From assembly GCA_021737695.1 (NCBI GenBank), contig JAIPDL010000034.1, positions 1 to 36,864 on the forward strand: DNA of 36,864 nucleotides, written 5' to 3'. This document shows, one piece after another, positions 1 to 8,730 of the stretch. The notes beneath the pieces were generated by a model. It worked only from the letters and a program-made list of their open reading frames with translations, was not told the DNA's origin and ran no database searches. Origin of the DNA: Desulfotignum sp. (lineage in GTDB: Bacteria; Desulfobacterota; Desulfobacteria; Desulfobacterales; Desulfobacteraceae). The stretch's first letter is position 1, and every line of letters starts with the position of its first letter. The position numbers and the translations under genes are program-made.

Positions 1-264
1 GATGAAAGTCTGGCCAATGTGGATGAAAAACTGCGCCAGACCATTCTGCCGGCCATAAAAGAACGGTTCTCCCACAAGATGTTTCTGTATATTTCCCACA
101 ACCTCATGGAGGTAACCCGGTTCTGCAAAGAGATCCTGGTGCTGGCCGGGCCGTCCCGGAACATGTCCAGCCGCCTGATTTCAGGCCTGAACGAAACATC
201 CGGGGGCAAAGTGGATAAATCCGCTCTGGACCGGGTGATGCTGGAGATCATGAATGCTTTTTAG
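1..264 (+). CDS. ABC transporter ATP-binding protein, C-terminal fragment
   Basis: The reading frame is open from the first base, so the gene begins outside the window. The visible part starts at the Walker B/D-loop region (DESLANVDE) and continues to the H-loop (YISHNLMEV), as in the end of an ABC nucleotide-binding domain. The protein would power the permease encoded immediately downstream, with which it overlaps by 11 bases (the permease ATG is at 254). The order ATPase, permease, binding protein matches importers of the nitrate/taurine/thiamine-precursor type. The Walker A and signature motifs are not in the window, so ATPase identity rests on the C-terminal motifs and the operon context. 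Confidence 0.85.
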   Translation, partial: DESLANVDEKLRQTILPAIKERFSHKMFLYISHNLMEVTRFCKEILVLAGPSRNMSSRLISGLNETSGGKVDKSALDRVMLEIMNAF

Positions 265-1021
265 ACGGATTTACCAGTTCATGATTGTGTATGGGGTGTT
301 TGTGGGTCTGCTGCTGGCCGTGAAAACCGGGTTGTCATTATCAGATTATGTGATCCCGGGAATTCCGCTGATTCTGGACACGGCAGGTCAGGTGGCGGGC
401 GGCTTTTTCAGGGATGTGCTGGATACCCTGTCTGTGGCTATTCTGGGCCAGGGGATTTCCATTTTTCTGGCTTTTTTTGTCGGCATTCTGGGCCGCCGTT
501 CTTCCTGGGCCGGTTCCATGATAAGGGTGACCGCCTACAATATCCAGGCCTATCCCATTGTGGCCCTGGCCCCCATTATTTTTATTCTGCTGGGGGACGG
601 ATTTTTATCCCGGCTGCTCATCGCGGCCATGATCTGTTATTTTCCGCTGCTGCTGTCCGTGCTGGGGGTGATGGCCGCACCTGTGCCGGATATTGAGCAT
701 TTTTACCTCGCCACCGGGCGCATGTGCTGGCACCTGGAAGTAAAGATCCGGGCCTTTGAAAATTTGAGCAAACTCACCACCGTGATTGCCGGCAGTGCCA
801 CCCTGGCCATGGCCGGCACCATTGTGGCGGAATTCATCGCCGCCAATGCCGGCATCGGGTACAGCATCCGCATCGCATTGTACCAGAGTGATCTGGCCGC
901 CATTCTCACGGCCCTGTTCATGATCGGAATCGTGATTTCCGTGTACCAGGGCCTGCTGGAGTCCCTGGGTGAAGCCGTCAAGGCAAAATGGGGATCGGAA
1001 AACAAAGGAGCATTGTTATGA
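254..1021 (+). CDS. ABC transporter permease (SsuC/TauC-like)
   Basis: This 255-residue protein is strongly hydrophobic, with about six predicted membrane segments. In its second half it carries an EAA-type coupling region (around residues 150-200, including EFIAANAGIGYSI), typical of binding-protein-dependent importer permeases. It would form the membrane channel for the partial ATPase upstream and the binding protein downstream. The start overlaps the ATPase end and the stop overlaps the next ATG (ATGA at 1018-1021), so the three genes are translationally coupled. The substrate cannot be read from the permease. Confidence 0.88.
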   Translation: MLFRRIYQFMIVYGVFVGLLLAVKTGLSLSDYVIPGIPLILDTAGQVAGGFFRDVLDTLSVAILGQGISIFLAFFVGILGRRSSWAGSMIRVTAYNIQAYPIVALAPIIFILLGDGFLSRLLIAAMICYFPLLLSVLGVMAAPVPDIEHFYLATGRMCWHLEVKIRAFENLSKLTTVIAGSATLAMAGTIVAEFIAANAGIGYSIRIALYQSDLAAILTALFMIGIVISVYQGLLESLGEAVKAKWGSENKGALL

Positions 1022-2022
1022 CACACATACAACGGGGGGTCATCGGGATGGCTGTATGGATGGCCGTGGCCGCCTGCGCCCTGGGGATACCCACGGCACA
1101 GGCGGAACAGACGCGTTTCAACTACCGGCTCAAATGGCTGTTCAACACCAGTGTGGCAGGTGACGTGTTTGCCATGGAAAACGGGTTTTTCGCGGATGCC
1201 GGCCTGGATGTTCAGGTCAAAGAAGGCAGCCCTGAAAAAGATGCCATCAAGGAGCTGGAGCTTGGATATGCCCATTTTGGGGTGGCATCCGCAGATCAGG
1301 TGATCCGGGCCCTGGAAAAAGGCGCGGACGTGGTCGTCCTGGCCCAGGTGTTTCAGGTGAACCCCATGCAGTGGATCTATCGGTACCCCCAGGTACAGAT
1401 CACGCACCCGGCGGATTTAAAGCCCTACAATATAGGGATCACCTTTGGGGGCAATGATGAAACCATTATGCAAACCCTTCTGGCAACCATAGATCTGACC
1501 CTGGGGGATGTGAAGGTCACGGGGGTTCGGTTTGATTTTACCCCGTTTCTGAAAAATCAGGTGGATCTGTGGCCGGTGTACCGCAACTCCCAGGGCGTGA
1601 TTCTGGCGGAACGGCTGGCAAAAGAAGGCGAAACGGTCCGGTTTCTCAACCCGGCGGATTTCGGCGTGGACTTTGTGGCCAACTCCATTGTGACCTCCGG
1701 GTCCCTGGCGGCGGATCATCCGGATCTGGTGGCACGGTTTCTGTCCGCCCTGCTTGCCGCCTGGGAAGCGGCCATGGATCCGGCCAACCAGGCCCCGGTA
1801 CTGGCCGCCGTGAAAAAATACGACACGGGCACCCAGGGACAGGTGCAGGCGGCCCAGCTGAATGCCACCCGGATTCTGGTCAAACCGGACCCGGATATTC
1901 CCGTGGGCCGGATACAGACGGCTGCCTGGGCCCAGACCGAAGCCATCATGCTGGACCAGGGGCTGATCAGAACGCCTGTGCATGTCACCTCCCGGCTCAG
2001 GAATCCGGCGTCGTTCCAATAA
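1018..2022 (+). CDS. ABC transporter substrate-binding protein, NMT1/THI5-like
   Basis: A 334-residue periplasmic protein. The N-terminus has a basic start, a hydrophobic core and a signal-peptidase-I-type site (AQA before EQTRF). The mature protein begins with the pattern common in NMT1/THI5-like binding proteins (RLKWLFN, then a segment about an element that "enters" near ENGFFADAGLDV), followed by a segment rich in the family's ligand-lobe residues. I chose the ATG at 1018 because AAAGGAG lies just upstream and gives a proper signal peptide; the frame is also open from 988. Relatives bind thiamine precursors, riboflavin, alkylsulfonates or nitrate. No riboswitch is visible because the operon's 5' end lies outside the window, so the substrate is undetermined. 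Confidence 0.82.
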   Translation: MTHIQRGVIGMAVWMAVAACALGIPTAQAEQTRFNYRLKWLFNTSVAGDVFAMENGFFADAGLDVQVKEGSPEKDAIKELELGYAHFGVASADQVIRALEKGADVVVLAQVFQVNPMQWIYRYPQVQITHPADLKPYNIGITFGGNDETIMQTLLATIDLTLGDVKVTGVRFDFTPFLKNQVDLWPVYRNSQGVILAERLAKEGETVRFLNPADFGVDFVANSIVTSGSLAADHPDLVARFLSALLAAWEAAMDPANQAPVLAAVKKYDTGTQGQVQAAQLNATRILVKPDPDIPVGRIQTAAWAQTEAIMLDQGLIRTPVHVTSRLRNPASFQ

Positions 2023-2051
2023 TCGTCACGGATCAGACCCGGGAGCGCGGC

Positions 2052-2834
2052 TCAGATTTTTTGGGTAAATTCATCGGCAATGATCCGCAGGCCCTCCAGG
2101 GTCAGGGATTGATCCACAGCTTCAATGGTGGTGGACAGATCGGCAATCAGCGGTGCCAGACCGCCCGTGGCAATCACTTTCAAGGGGTGGGGCAGTTCTT
2201 TTCTCATCCGTTCCACCATTCCGTCCACCATGGCTGCGTTGCCGTGAATGATGCCGGACTGCATACTGCCGATGGTATCCGTGCCGATCACTTGGGCGGG
2301 GGCGGAAAAAATTTCCACTCTGGGCAGGCGGGACGCTTTCCGGAACAGGGCTTCCGAAGCGATCATCACCCCGGGACAGATGGCGCCGCCCAGGTATTCC
2401 CCGGCCGGAGTAATGACGTCAAACGTGGTGGCAGTGCCGAAATCAATGATGATCAGTCCGGTTTTGTACTTGTCGTAGGCGGCCACGGCATTGACGATGC
2501 GGTCCGCCCCCACTTCATTGGGGTTGCTGTACAGGATGGGCATCCGTTGTTTCACGCAGGACGGCTGGATCCACAAAGGGGTCAGGCCCAGGTAGCGCCG
2601 GCAGAATCCGTCCAGAATGCCCACGGACGACGGCACCACGGATGAGATGACCACCCGGGTGAGAGCGGTCAAAGGCAGGTTTTTGTCGGCAAACAGGGCC
2701 CGGGCCAGAATATTGAATTCATCGGCCGTATTGTCCCGGACGGTTCGGATCCGCCAGTTTTCCTTAAGCTGATCCTTGTCATCATAGACACCGATCACGG
2801 TATTGGTATTGCCCACATCGATCACCAGCAGCAT
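2052..2834 (-). CDS. coaX: Type III pantothenate kinase
   Basis: CoaX phosphorylates pantothenate in the first step of coenzyme A synthesis. The 260-residue protein has the ASKHA-fold phosphate motif at its N-terminus (IDVGNTNT) and the second motif (DFGTATTFDVI) near the middle, both diagnostic of the type III enzyme. Length matches the family. The frame extends upstream to 2855, but the ATG at 2834 is preceded by AAAGGAG at correct spacing and begins the conserved N-terminus, so it is preferred. The gene is the last of the ftsH-folP-ybbR-coaX run, starting 10 bases after the ybbR stop. It is convergent with the binding-protein gene that ends at 2022; no clear terminator is seen in the 29 bases between. 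Confidence 0.95.
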   Translation of the reverse strand: MLLVIDVGNTNTVIGVYDDKDQLKENWRIRTVRDNTADEFNILARALFADKNLPLTALTRVVISSVVPSSVGILDGFCRRYLGLTPLWIQPSCVKQRMPILYSNPNEVGADRIVNAVAAYDKYKTGLIIIDFGTATTFDVITPAGEYLGGAICPGVMIASEALFRKASRLPRVEIFSAPAQVIGTDTIGSMQSGIIHGNAAMVDGMVERMRKELPHPLKVIATGGLAPLIADLSTTIEAVDQSLTLEGLRIIADEFTQKI

Positions 2835-2844
2835 GGGATCTCCT

Positions 2845-3783
2845 TTATTTTTCAATCGTCACGGTAAATACCTGTGGGTCTGACCGGGTCATGGTCAGGC
2901 CCACGGGGATGTTGATATAAGTATGCCGGGCATAGACGCCAGGTTTCATCCCGTCCAGATCCAGGAAAGCGAAAATCCGATCCAGGGTTTCCTTGGTGTG
3001 GATGATACTGTAAGGGCCTTTGACGGCGATGGTCATGACATCGGGTTCGACCCGGGCGGAATAAGCACAGTTCCGGATCTGGATGGGCAGGTGTTCAATG
3101 GATTTTTCCACCTGTTTTTCCTGGATCTGCACAGAGACCACAATGATGGGGAGATCACTGGTAATGTGCCGGGATGACTCAAGGTCCAGGGGCACCTCTT
3201 TTTTGAATGAATCTTTGGCATGGGTCAAGTCAACGGGCCGGGTTTTCAACACCTGAATGTTGTTGATCACAGATTCCGCCCCGGACAATGTGACGGAAGA
3301 AGGATCCGGCGCAGGGGCTAACGCGATGAATCCCTCGAGCGGGTCGCCGGAACAGGGCACCTCGATTTTGAATTCCCGGGTAATCTCTTTTTCCAGGCGC
3401 ACCCCCAGATAGGAAGGAGAAATCTCCAGAATGGTGATGGCCGGGTCCATGGGAATCCGCCGTTTGTCCACGGGCAGCATGTAATATCCCGGCCCGATGG
3501 ATTCCGTGGCCCCGGCCGGATCGATGTCCAGATCCGTGTACAGATCCGCTGGGTAATGGATGGGTTTGTCATTGATTCTTTCGATTAACCGGGGATCCGC
3601 TTTGATGTGAATTTCAATTTTGTCGGTGCGGAACTGGGTGACGATCATTCCTTTGGGCACATTGGCAAATTCCACGGGCAGAAGCAGGCGGGTTTCAAGC
3701 GGTTCCGGGGTACAGCCCCAAAAACAAAGCAGCAGAATCAACAAAAAGGGGAAACATTTTGTATGATTCCGCAGGTCAGGCAT
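2845..3783 (-). CDS. ybbR: YbbR-domain protein, probable lipoprotein
   Basis: The 312-residue product has a short basic N-terminus, a hydrophobic stretch and a lipobox-like ending (FWGC at about residues 17-20). It is followed by repeated beta-rich segments of the YbbR type (for example VKGPYSIIHT and GVYARHTYINIPVGL near the C-terminus). YbbR proteins (CdaR) usually partner with the diadenylate cyclase CdaA at the membrane. The ATG at 3783 overlaps the folP stop (ATGCCTGA); the frame is open further upstream, but that part lies inside folP. No cdaA is present between folP and this gene, unlike the common arrangement. Lipoprotein status is an inference from the signal sequence. Confidence 0.8.
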   Translation of the reverse strand: MPDLRNHTKCFPFLLILLLCFWGCTPEPLETRLLLPVEFANVPKGMIVTQFRTDKIEIHIKADPRLIERINDKPIHYPADLYTDLDIDPAGATESIGPGYYMLPVDKRRIPMDPAITILEISPSYLGVRLEKEITREFKIEVPCSGDPLEGFIALAPAPDPSSVTLSGAESVINNIQVLKTRPVDLTHAKDSFKKEVPLDLESSRHITSDLPIIVVSVQIQEKQVEKSIEHLPIQIRNCAYSARVEPDVMTIAVKGPYSIIHTKETLDRIFAFLDLDGMKPGVYARHTYINIPVGLTMTRSDPQVFTVTIEK

Positions 3784-4642
3784 TCCGGACGGCATCAAAG
3801 ATCCGGGTGAACGCGGCGGCCCGGGGAACATCGTGAACCCGTATGATATGCGCACCCTGGGCCAGACAGGCCCCGACAGCCGCCAGGGTACCGGTTTCGA
3901 TCTGTTCGGCTGAATCCGGGTCATCGGTGTCCCGGTTTAGATGTAACAGGGTGCGGATGAATGATTTCCGGGACGGTCCCATGAGCACGGGAAATCCTAA
4001 GGCCACAATGGTTTCCAGGCACTGGATGAGCACCAGGTTGTGGTGCACGGTTTTCCCGAATCCAATGCCCGGATCCAGAATGATATTTGTTTTTTCAATG
4101 CCTTTGGACATGGCATATTGTGCCCGGGCCGCCAGATAATCGCTGATCTCCTGGATCAGATCATCGTAAACCGGGTCGGCCTGCATGGTTTCCGGAGTCC
4201 CTTTCATATGCATGAGTATCACGGGGACCTGATACCGGGCTGCCAGGTCCGCCATGTCCGGATCCATTTCAAAAGCGGAAATATCGTTGATAATGGCGGC
4301 CCCGGCATCCAGGGCCGCCCTGGCAACGGGGGCTTTCACCGTATCGATGGAAATGGGGATACTGATTTTTTTGGACAGGGTGTTGATAACGGGCACCACC
4401 CGGTCGATTTCTTCCTGCACGGAAACAGGTTTGGAAAACGGCCGGGTGGATTCTCCGCCGATATCCAGGATATGGGCGCCTTGTTCAGCCAGGCGCATAC
4501 CCCGGGCCACGGCCGCGTCATATTCATTGAACGCCCCGCCGTCTGAAAAGGAATCCGGGGTCACATTCAATATCCCCATGATACAGGCCCGGGATCCCAG
4601 GTCCAGGTGACATTTTCCACACGTGAGTTGAAAACCGGTCAT
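3776..4642 (-). CDS. folP: Dihydropteroate synthase
   Basis: FolP condenses 6-hydroxymethyl-dihydropterin diphosphate with p-aminobenzoate to give dihydropteroate in folate synthesis. The 288-residue protein shows the TIM-barrel signatures in order: GILNVTPDSFSDGG near residue 24, DIGGESTRP near 61, a central DPGIGFGKT motif and GPSRKSFI near the C-terminal third. Length is normal. The start ATG lies 3 bases after the ftsH stop, and the end overlaps ybbR by 8 bases, consistent with one transcript. The tilS-ftsH-folP order is common across many bacteria. Confidence 0.96.
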   Translation of the reverse strand: MTGFQLTCGKCHLDLGSRACIMGILNVTPDSFSDGGAFNEYDAAVARGMRLAEQGAHILDIGGESTRPFSKPVSVQEEIDRVVPVINTLSKKISIPISIDTVKAPVARAALDAGAAIINDISAFEMDPDMADLAARYQVPVILMHMKGTPETMQADPVYDDLIQEISDYLAARAQYAMSKGIEKTNIILDPGIGFGKTVHHNLVLIQCLETIVALGFPVLMGPSRKSFIRTLLHLNRDTDDPDSAEQIETGTLAAVGACLAQGAHIIRVHDVPRAAAFTRIFDAVRNA

Positions 4643-4645
4643 GTG

Positions 4646-6646
4646 CTATTCCCTGTCCGATGGATTTTTTTCGGATGCCTGGGCATCGCTGTCTGAGACG
4701 TCCTCAGGCCGGTTGTCATCCGTGTCGTCCGGTTCAGAGTTATCCGGTTCAGGGTCGTTGGATTCGGAAGTCCGGGCCTGGGTCCGGTTGTTGTCAACCG
4801 GATCCTGCCTGGGGGTGGTGCGCACGTTTCGCCGGCCGTGAAAATCATACTTCGGCCGCATTTCCGCAATCAGATCGTCCAGCTCCGCGCCCAGCACGGT
4901 TTCTTTTTCAATGAGCAGGTCGGTCAGCCGGTGGAGAATATCAATGTTTTCTTCCAGAATTTGTTTGGCTTTCTGGTAGGCCTGGTCCACCAGATGTGCC
5001 ACTTCCGCATCGATCTGCTGGGCCGTGGCCTCGGAATACCCTTTGGCCTGGGTCATTTCCCGTCCGATGAAGATATTGTCGTCATGGTCTTCATAGGACA
5101 GCGGCGCCAGTTTGTCGCTCATGCCGAAATTCCGGATCATCCGGTTGGCCAGCTTGGTGGCCTGTTTGATGTCATTGGCGGCCCCGGTGCTGATGCGGTT
5201 GAAGATAAGTGCTTCTGCCACCCGGCCGCCGAAAGCGATGGACAGTTCGTTTTCCAGCTGGTCTTTATATTTGAAATCCCCTTCTTCGGGCAGAAACCAG
5301 GTGACACCGGCGGCCCGTCCCCGGGGGATGATGGTGATTTTGTTGACGGCGTCCGTGTTGGGAAGAAACCGGGCCACCAACGCATGCCCGCCTTCATGGT
5401 AGGCCGTGGTTTTCTTTTCTTCTTCCTTGATCACCTTGGATTTTCGTTCCAGTCCCATGTACACCTTGTCTTTGGCATCTTCAAAGTCTTTCATGGCCAG
5501 TTTGTCATGGTCCCGTTTGGCTGCCAGCAGGGCCGCCTCGTTGACCAGGTTTTCCAGATCGGCCCCGGAAAATCCCGGTGTCCCTCTGGCCAGGATCACG
5601 GGATCCACATCCCGGTCCAGGGGCGTTTTTTTCATGTGCACCCGCAGGATGCCTTCCCGGCCCCTGATGTCCGGCATGTCCACCACTACCTGGCGGTCGA
5701 AACGGCCCGGCCTAAGCAAAGCCGGATCCAGGACATCGGCCCGGTTGGTGGCCGCCATGAGAATCACCCCTTCATTGGACTCGAATCCGTCCATTTCCAC
5801 CAGCAGCTGGTTCAGGGTCTGTTCCCGCTCATCATGGCCCCCGCCCATACCGGCCCCTCTCTGGCGGCCCACGGCGTCGATTTCATCGATGAATATGATA
5901 CAGGGGGCGTTTTTCTTGCCCTGGGCAAACAGGTCTCTCACCCGGGAGGCGCCGACCCCCACAAACATTTCCACAAAATCGGACCCGGAGATGGTGAAAA
6001 ACGGGACCCCGGCTTCACCGGCCACGGCCCGGGACAACAGGGTTTTTCCGGTTCCGGGGTTGCCCACCAGCAGCACCCCTTTGGGAATCCGGCCGCCCAG
6101 CCGGGTGTATTTGTCCGGATTTTTCAGAAAATCCACCACCTCCGTGAGTTCTTCCTTGGCTTCATTGATACCTTCCACATTTTCGAACGTGACCTTTTCC
6201 TTTTTATCATCCATGAGCCGGGCCCGGCTTTTGCCGAAGGACATGGCTTTGCCGCCCCCGGCCCCGCCCTGCATCTGGCGCATGAAAAAGATCCATACCC
6301 CGATGAGTACGATCATGGGCAGCCAGGACACCACAATGGACATGAGCCAGGAGGATTCAGCCGGGGGCTTGGCTTTGATGTCCACCCCGTTGGACCGCAG
6401 CATCGGGATCAGTTCCGCGTCGTTGGGGGCGAAACTTTTAAACCGGCCCCCGCTGGCATCCGTGAAATACAGTTCCTGGCCCTGAATCACCACGCTCTGG
6501 ACCCGGTCCTTTTCCACCATGGACAGAAATTCCGAATACCCGATATCCGTCTGTGCGGTCTGCTGCTGGTTGAAGATGTTGTAGAGCATCACCATCATCA
6601 GGACGACCACCAGCCACAGGGAAATATTTTTGTAAAATTGATTCAA
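4646..6646 (-). CDS. ftsH: ATP-dependent zinc metalloprotease FtsH
   Basis: FtsH is the membrane-anchored AAA+ protease that degrades misfolded and regulatory membrane and cytosolic proteins. The 666-residue product has a membrane segment at residues 8-24, an extracytoplasmic domain, and a second membrane segment near 100-122. The AAA+ domain has Walker A GNPGTGKT at 195-202 and Walker B IIFIDEID at about 250-257. The zinc-binding HEGGH lies at 417-421. After about residue 610 there is a long acidic, Asp/Ser/Pro-rich tail that looks disordered. Translation starts at TTG (6646), preceded by GAGAGG; no in-frame ATG exists near it. Walker A has Asn at the second position where Pro is usual in many relatives. 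Confidence 0.97.
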   Translation of the reverse strand: MNQFYKNISLWLVVVLMMVMLYNIFNQQQTAQTDIGYSEFLSMVEKDRVQSVVIQGQELYFTDASGGRFKSFAPNDAELIPMLRSNGVDIKAKPPAESSWLMSIVVSWLPMIVLIGVWIFFMRQMQGGAGGGKAMSFGKSRARLMDDKKEKVTFENVEGINEAKEELTEVVDFLKNPDKYTRLGGRIPKGVLLVGNPGTGKTLLSRAVAGEAGVPFFTISGSDFVEMFVGVGASRVRDLFAQGKKNAPCIIFIDEIDAVGRQRGAGMGGGHDEREQTLNQLLVEMDGFESNEGVILMAATNRADVLDPALLRPGRFDRQVVVDMPDIRGREGILRVHMKKTPLDRDVDPVILARGTPGFSGADLENLVNEAALLAAKRDHDKLAMKDFEDAKDKVYMGLERKSKVIKEEEKKTTAYHEGGHALVARFLPNTDAVNKITIIPRGRAAGVTWFLPEEGDFKYKDQLENELSIAFGGRVAEALIFNRISTGAANDIKQATKLANRMIRNFGMSDKLAPLSYEDHDDNIFIGREMTQAKGYSEATAQQIDAEVAHLVDQAYQKAKQILEENIDILHRLTDLLIEKETVLGAELDDLIAEMRPKYDFHGRRNVRTTPRQDPVDNNRTQARTSESNDPEPDNSEPDDTDDNRPEDVSDSDAQASEKNPSDRE

Positions 6647-6702
6647 TGTTCACCCTCTCTTTAGTCATCTTTAAAACAATAAATTAAACACATTAAAACT
6701 TT

Positions 6703-6734
6703 AGTATATATAAACATAATTTGCGAATATACAA
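6703..6734 (-). promoter_or_regulatory. Candidate sigma-70 promoter for ftsH
   Basis: The 113-base gap between tilS and ftsH is strikingly AT-rich against its surroundings. On the minus strand it contains TTGTAT (6729-6734) followed, after 16-18 bases, by TATATA/TATACT (6703-6712). It would start transcription about 50 bases before the ftsH TTG, making ftsH-folP-ybbR-coaX an independently initiated unit. This is pattern matching only; a -35 box of TTGTAT is a partial match. Confidence 0.4.
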
Positions 6735-6759
6735 GAAAAAGTTTCGGGTTTTGCCGCGG

Positions 6760-7836
6760 TTATGCTTTGGGGGGGATGCGTGTGGATGGTTTGTGCATCC
6801 GGCCCAGCTGCCGCAAAGGCAGGGTTTCTTTTCGGATACAGAGCCGGTCCCGGGTCTTATACACCCGGATCCGGTCCGGCAGATCCAGGTGTTTGCCCGG
6901 TGCGGCTCCCGCTGCCAGATCCTGAATGGCCGTCATATGATCATGGGTGATCCGCCGCAGGTTGGTTTTGACATGACGAATCCCATGCCGGATCACCCGG
7001 GGGATCAGGGCCGGATGAAGCGCAACCAGACCCGGTATGGACAGAAAAACCGCATCCGGGCGCTTTTTTTCTACACAGTCTTCAAAGGCACGGCAGGTAT
7101 GGTCCTCCAGAAAACCGGTTTCTTCCCCCAAAATCCGGCTGAGCCGGTGAAGTCCCTGTCTGATGTTGGGATTATAGTCTTTTTCCAGCAAAGGAATCAG
7201 GTGGTTCCGGACCCGGTTTCGTAAAAAAACCGGGTCCTGATTGGAATCATCCGTGATATATGCCTGGTTCAGGGCCTTCAGAAAATCGATGATCTCCTGC
7301 CGGGACCGGTCGATCAGCGGGCGGATGATCATGGGGCCTCTTTTTGCCGGAATGCCTGACAGCCCCTTTGAGCCGCTGCCCCGCACCAGGGCCATGAGCA
7401 CCTGTTCCGCATTGTCGTCCCGGGTATGGCCCGTGGCGATGCGGGTGTATCCGTGGTCTGCGGCCGTGCGGAAAAAAAAATCATACCGCGCGTTTCGTCC
7501 GGCTTCCTCCAGGGAATTCCCCGTCTCACGGGCCAGGCGTTTCACATCCCGGATTTCACTGACACAGGGCAGGCCGTGGCCGTCGGCAAACTGCTGAACA
7601 AACGCCTGGTCCCGGTCAGCGTCCGGACCCCGCAGCCCATGGTTGAGATGGGCCAGGCCGATCCGGATGTCAAACTGGGGTGCCACCTGGTTCATTGCCC
7701 TTGCCAGGGCCATGGAATCCGGCCCCCCGGAAACGGCGATAAGCACGGCATCGCCGGCTTGTAACATCTCATGGGCTGCAAGGGTCTGTGCCACTTTGCG
7801 GCAGAAGCAATCCGGTATGGAAATCCATCGGGGCAT
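6760..7836 (-). CDS. tilS: tRNA(Ile)-lysidine synthetase
   Basis: TilS attaches lysine to C34 of the CAU anticodon of tRNA-Ile, changing its decoding from AUG to AUA. The 358-residue protein carries the PP-loop (VSGGPDS, about residue 35), LAHLNHGLRG, the GHTRDDNAEQ motif and the RPL segment typical of TilS/MesJ. A C-terminal domain follows. The ATG at 7836 is preferred. The frame opens at a TTG at 7866 that overlaps the mqnD stop, and neither start has a convincing ribosome binding site, so the start is uncertain. It follows mqnD closely and precedes ftsH, the usual tilS-ftsH order. Confidence 0.93.
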   Translation of the reverse strand: MPRWISIPDCFCRKVAQTLAAHEMLQAGDAVLIAVSGGPDSMALARAMNQVAPQFDIRIGLAHLNHGLRGPDADRDQAFVQQFADGHGLPCVSEIRDVKRLARETGNSLEEAGRNARYDFFFRTAADHGYTRIATGHTRDDNAEQVLMALVRGSGSKGLSGIPAKRGPMIIRPLIDRSRQEIIDFLKALNQAYITDDSNQDPVFLRNRVRNHLIPLLEKDYNPNIRQGLHRLSRILGEETGFLEDHTCRAFEDCVEKKRPDAVFLSIPGLVALHPALIPRVIRHGIRHVKTNLRRITHDHMTAIQDLAAGAAPGKHLDLPDRIRVYKTRDRLCIRKETLPLRQLGRMHKPSTRIPPKA

Positions 7837-7855
7837 GAATAAAAGGGCCCGCCTG

Positions 7856-8722
7856 TCAGCAGGCAAACAGGGGAAGATCCGTATCCGGAATCATCCCGGT
7901 TTTCCGGGCATAGGAAAAAAATGCGGTCACGGCCTGTTCCCCGGCCTCTCCCAGATCTTTTGAAAAATCATTGACATACAGGTCAATGTGCTGTCGGATC
8001 ACAGTATCATCCATTTCCTGGGCATGATCCCGGATATATTCCGCGCCCAGGTCCGGGTGGGCAAAGGCATGGTCGATACTTTCGCGGATCAGTGCCTGGA
8101 TACGGCAGGCCGTGTCCGAAGCCATATCCCGGCGCACGGCCATACAGCCCAAAGGGATGGGCAGCTCGGTCTTGTCTTCCCACCACTGACCCAGATCCGC
8201 GACACGTGCCAGTCCCAGGGACGGGTACACGAACCGGCCTTCATGGATAATCAGGCCGAAATCAGCGGTATTGTCCGCCACAGCAGGCATGATTTTTTCA
8301 AAGGACATGGGCTTTACAGTGACATCGATCTCAGGAAACCGGTCTGCCATGAAAAACCGGAACAGATGATACGCCGTGGTTCCCATGCCCGGCACTGCCA
8401 CGCTCGGTTTTTTGCCGGCCGCATCCGTCAGGCTCCGCCCGGGCCGGGACACCACCAGGGGACCGCACCCCCTGCCCAGGGCCGCGCCGCTTCGCAAAAG
8501 AGCATACCGGTCCAGCAGGTTTCCAAGCGCGGCAAAAGACAGTTTGGTGATGTCATGGATCCGCTGCACGGCTGCCTGGTTCAATGCTTCCACATCTTCC
8601 ATGCAGATATGAAATTCCCATTCTTTCAGATCGATCAACCGTCCGGCAATGGCCTTGAAGATAAAGGTGTCATTGGGGCAGCTGGAATAGGCCAGACGGT
8701 AACGGGGGTGTTTTTGCATCAT
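7856..8722 (-). CDS. mqnD: 1,4-dihydroxy-6-naphthoate synthase (futalosine pathway)
   Basis: MqnD converts cyclic dehypoxanthinyl futalosine to 1,4-dihydroxy-6-naphthoate in the alternative menaquinone pathway. The 288-residue protein has the family hallmarks: SSCPNDTFIF near the start (usually SPCPNDTF), DVEALN, then DITKLSFAAL, then SGAALGRGCGPLVV, then IHEGRF. The fold is that of a periplasmic-binding-protein-like enzyme without a signal peptide. Two adjacent ATGs (8722, 8719) are possible; AAGGA upstream fits either. The ribosome binding site overlaps the stop of the preceding radical SAM gene. The presence of mqnD indicates menaquinone-based respiration by the futalosine route. Confidence 0.93.
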   Translation of the reverse strand: MMQKHPRYRLAYSSCPNDTFIFKAIAGRLIDLKEWEFHICMEDVEALNQAAVQRIHDITKLSFAALGNLLDRYALLRSGAALGRGCGPLVVSRPGRSLTDAAGKKPSVAVPGMGTTAYHLFRFFMADRFPEIDVTVKPMSFEKIMPAVADNTADFGLIIHEGRFVYPSLGLARVADLGQWWEDKTELPIPLGCMAVRRDMASDTACRIQALIRESIDHAFAHPDLGAEYIRDHAQEMDDTVIRQHIDLYVNDFSKDLGEAGEQAVTAFFSYARKTGMIPDTDLPLFAC

Positions 8723-8730
8723 CCATTCCT

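Noticed and set aside
988..1017. Earlier in-frame ATG for the NMT1-like binding protein
   Set aside because: It would add residues before the signal peptide and lies inside the permease gene; AAAGGAG favours the ATG at 1018.
4838..6664. 608-codon open frame on the plus strand opposite ftsH
   Set aside because: It is the antisense shadow of a well-supported ftsH gene. The translation is rich in His, Gly and Phe, as expected from complementing GC-rich codons, and shows no family motifs.
7837..7866. TTG start for tilS at 7866
   Set aside because: It would overlap the mqnD stop and has no ribosome binding site; the ATG at 7836 gives a normal N-terminus.
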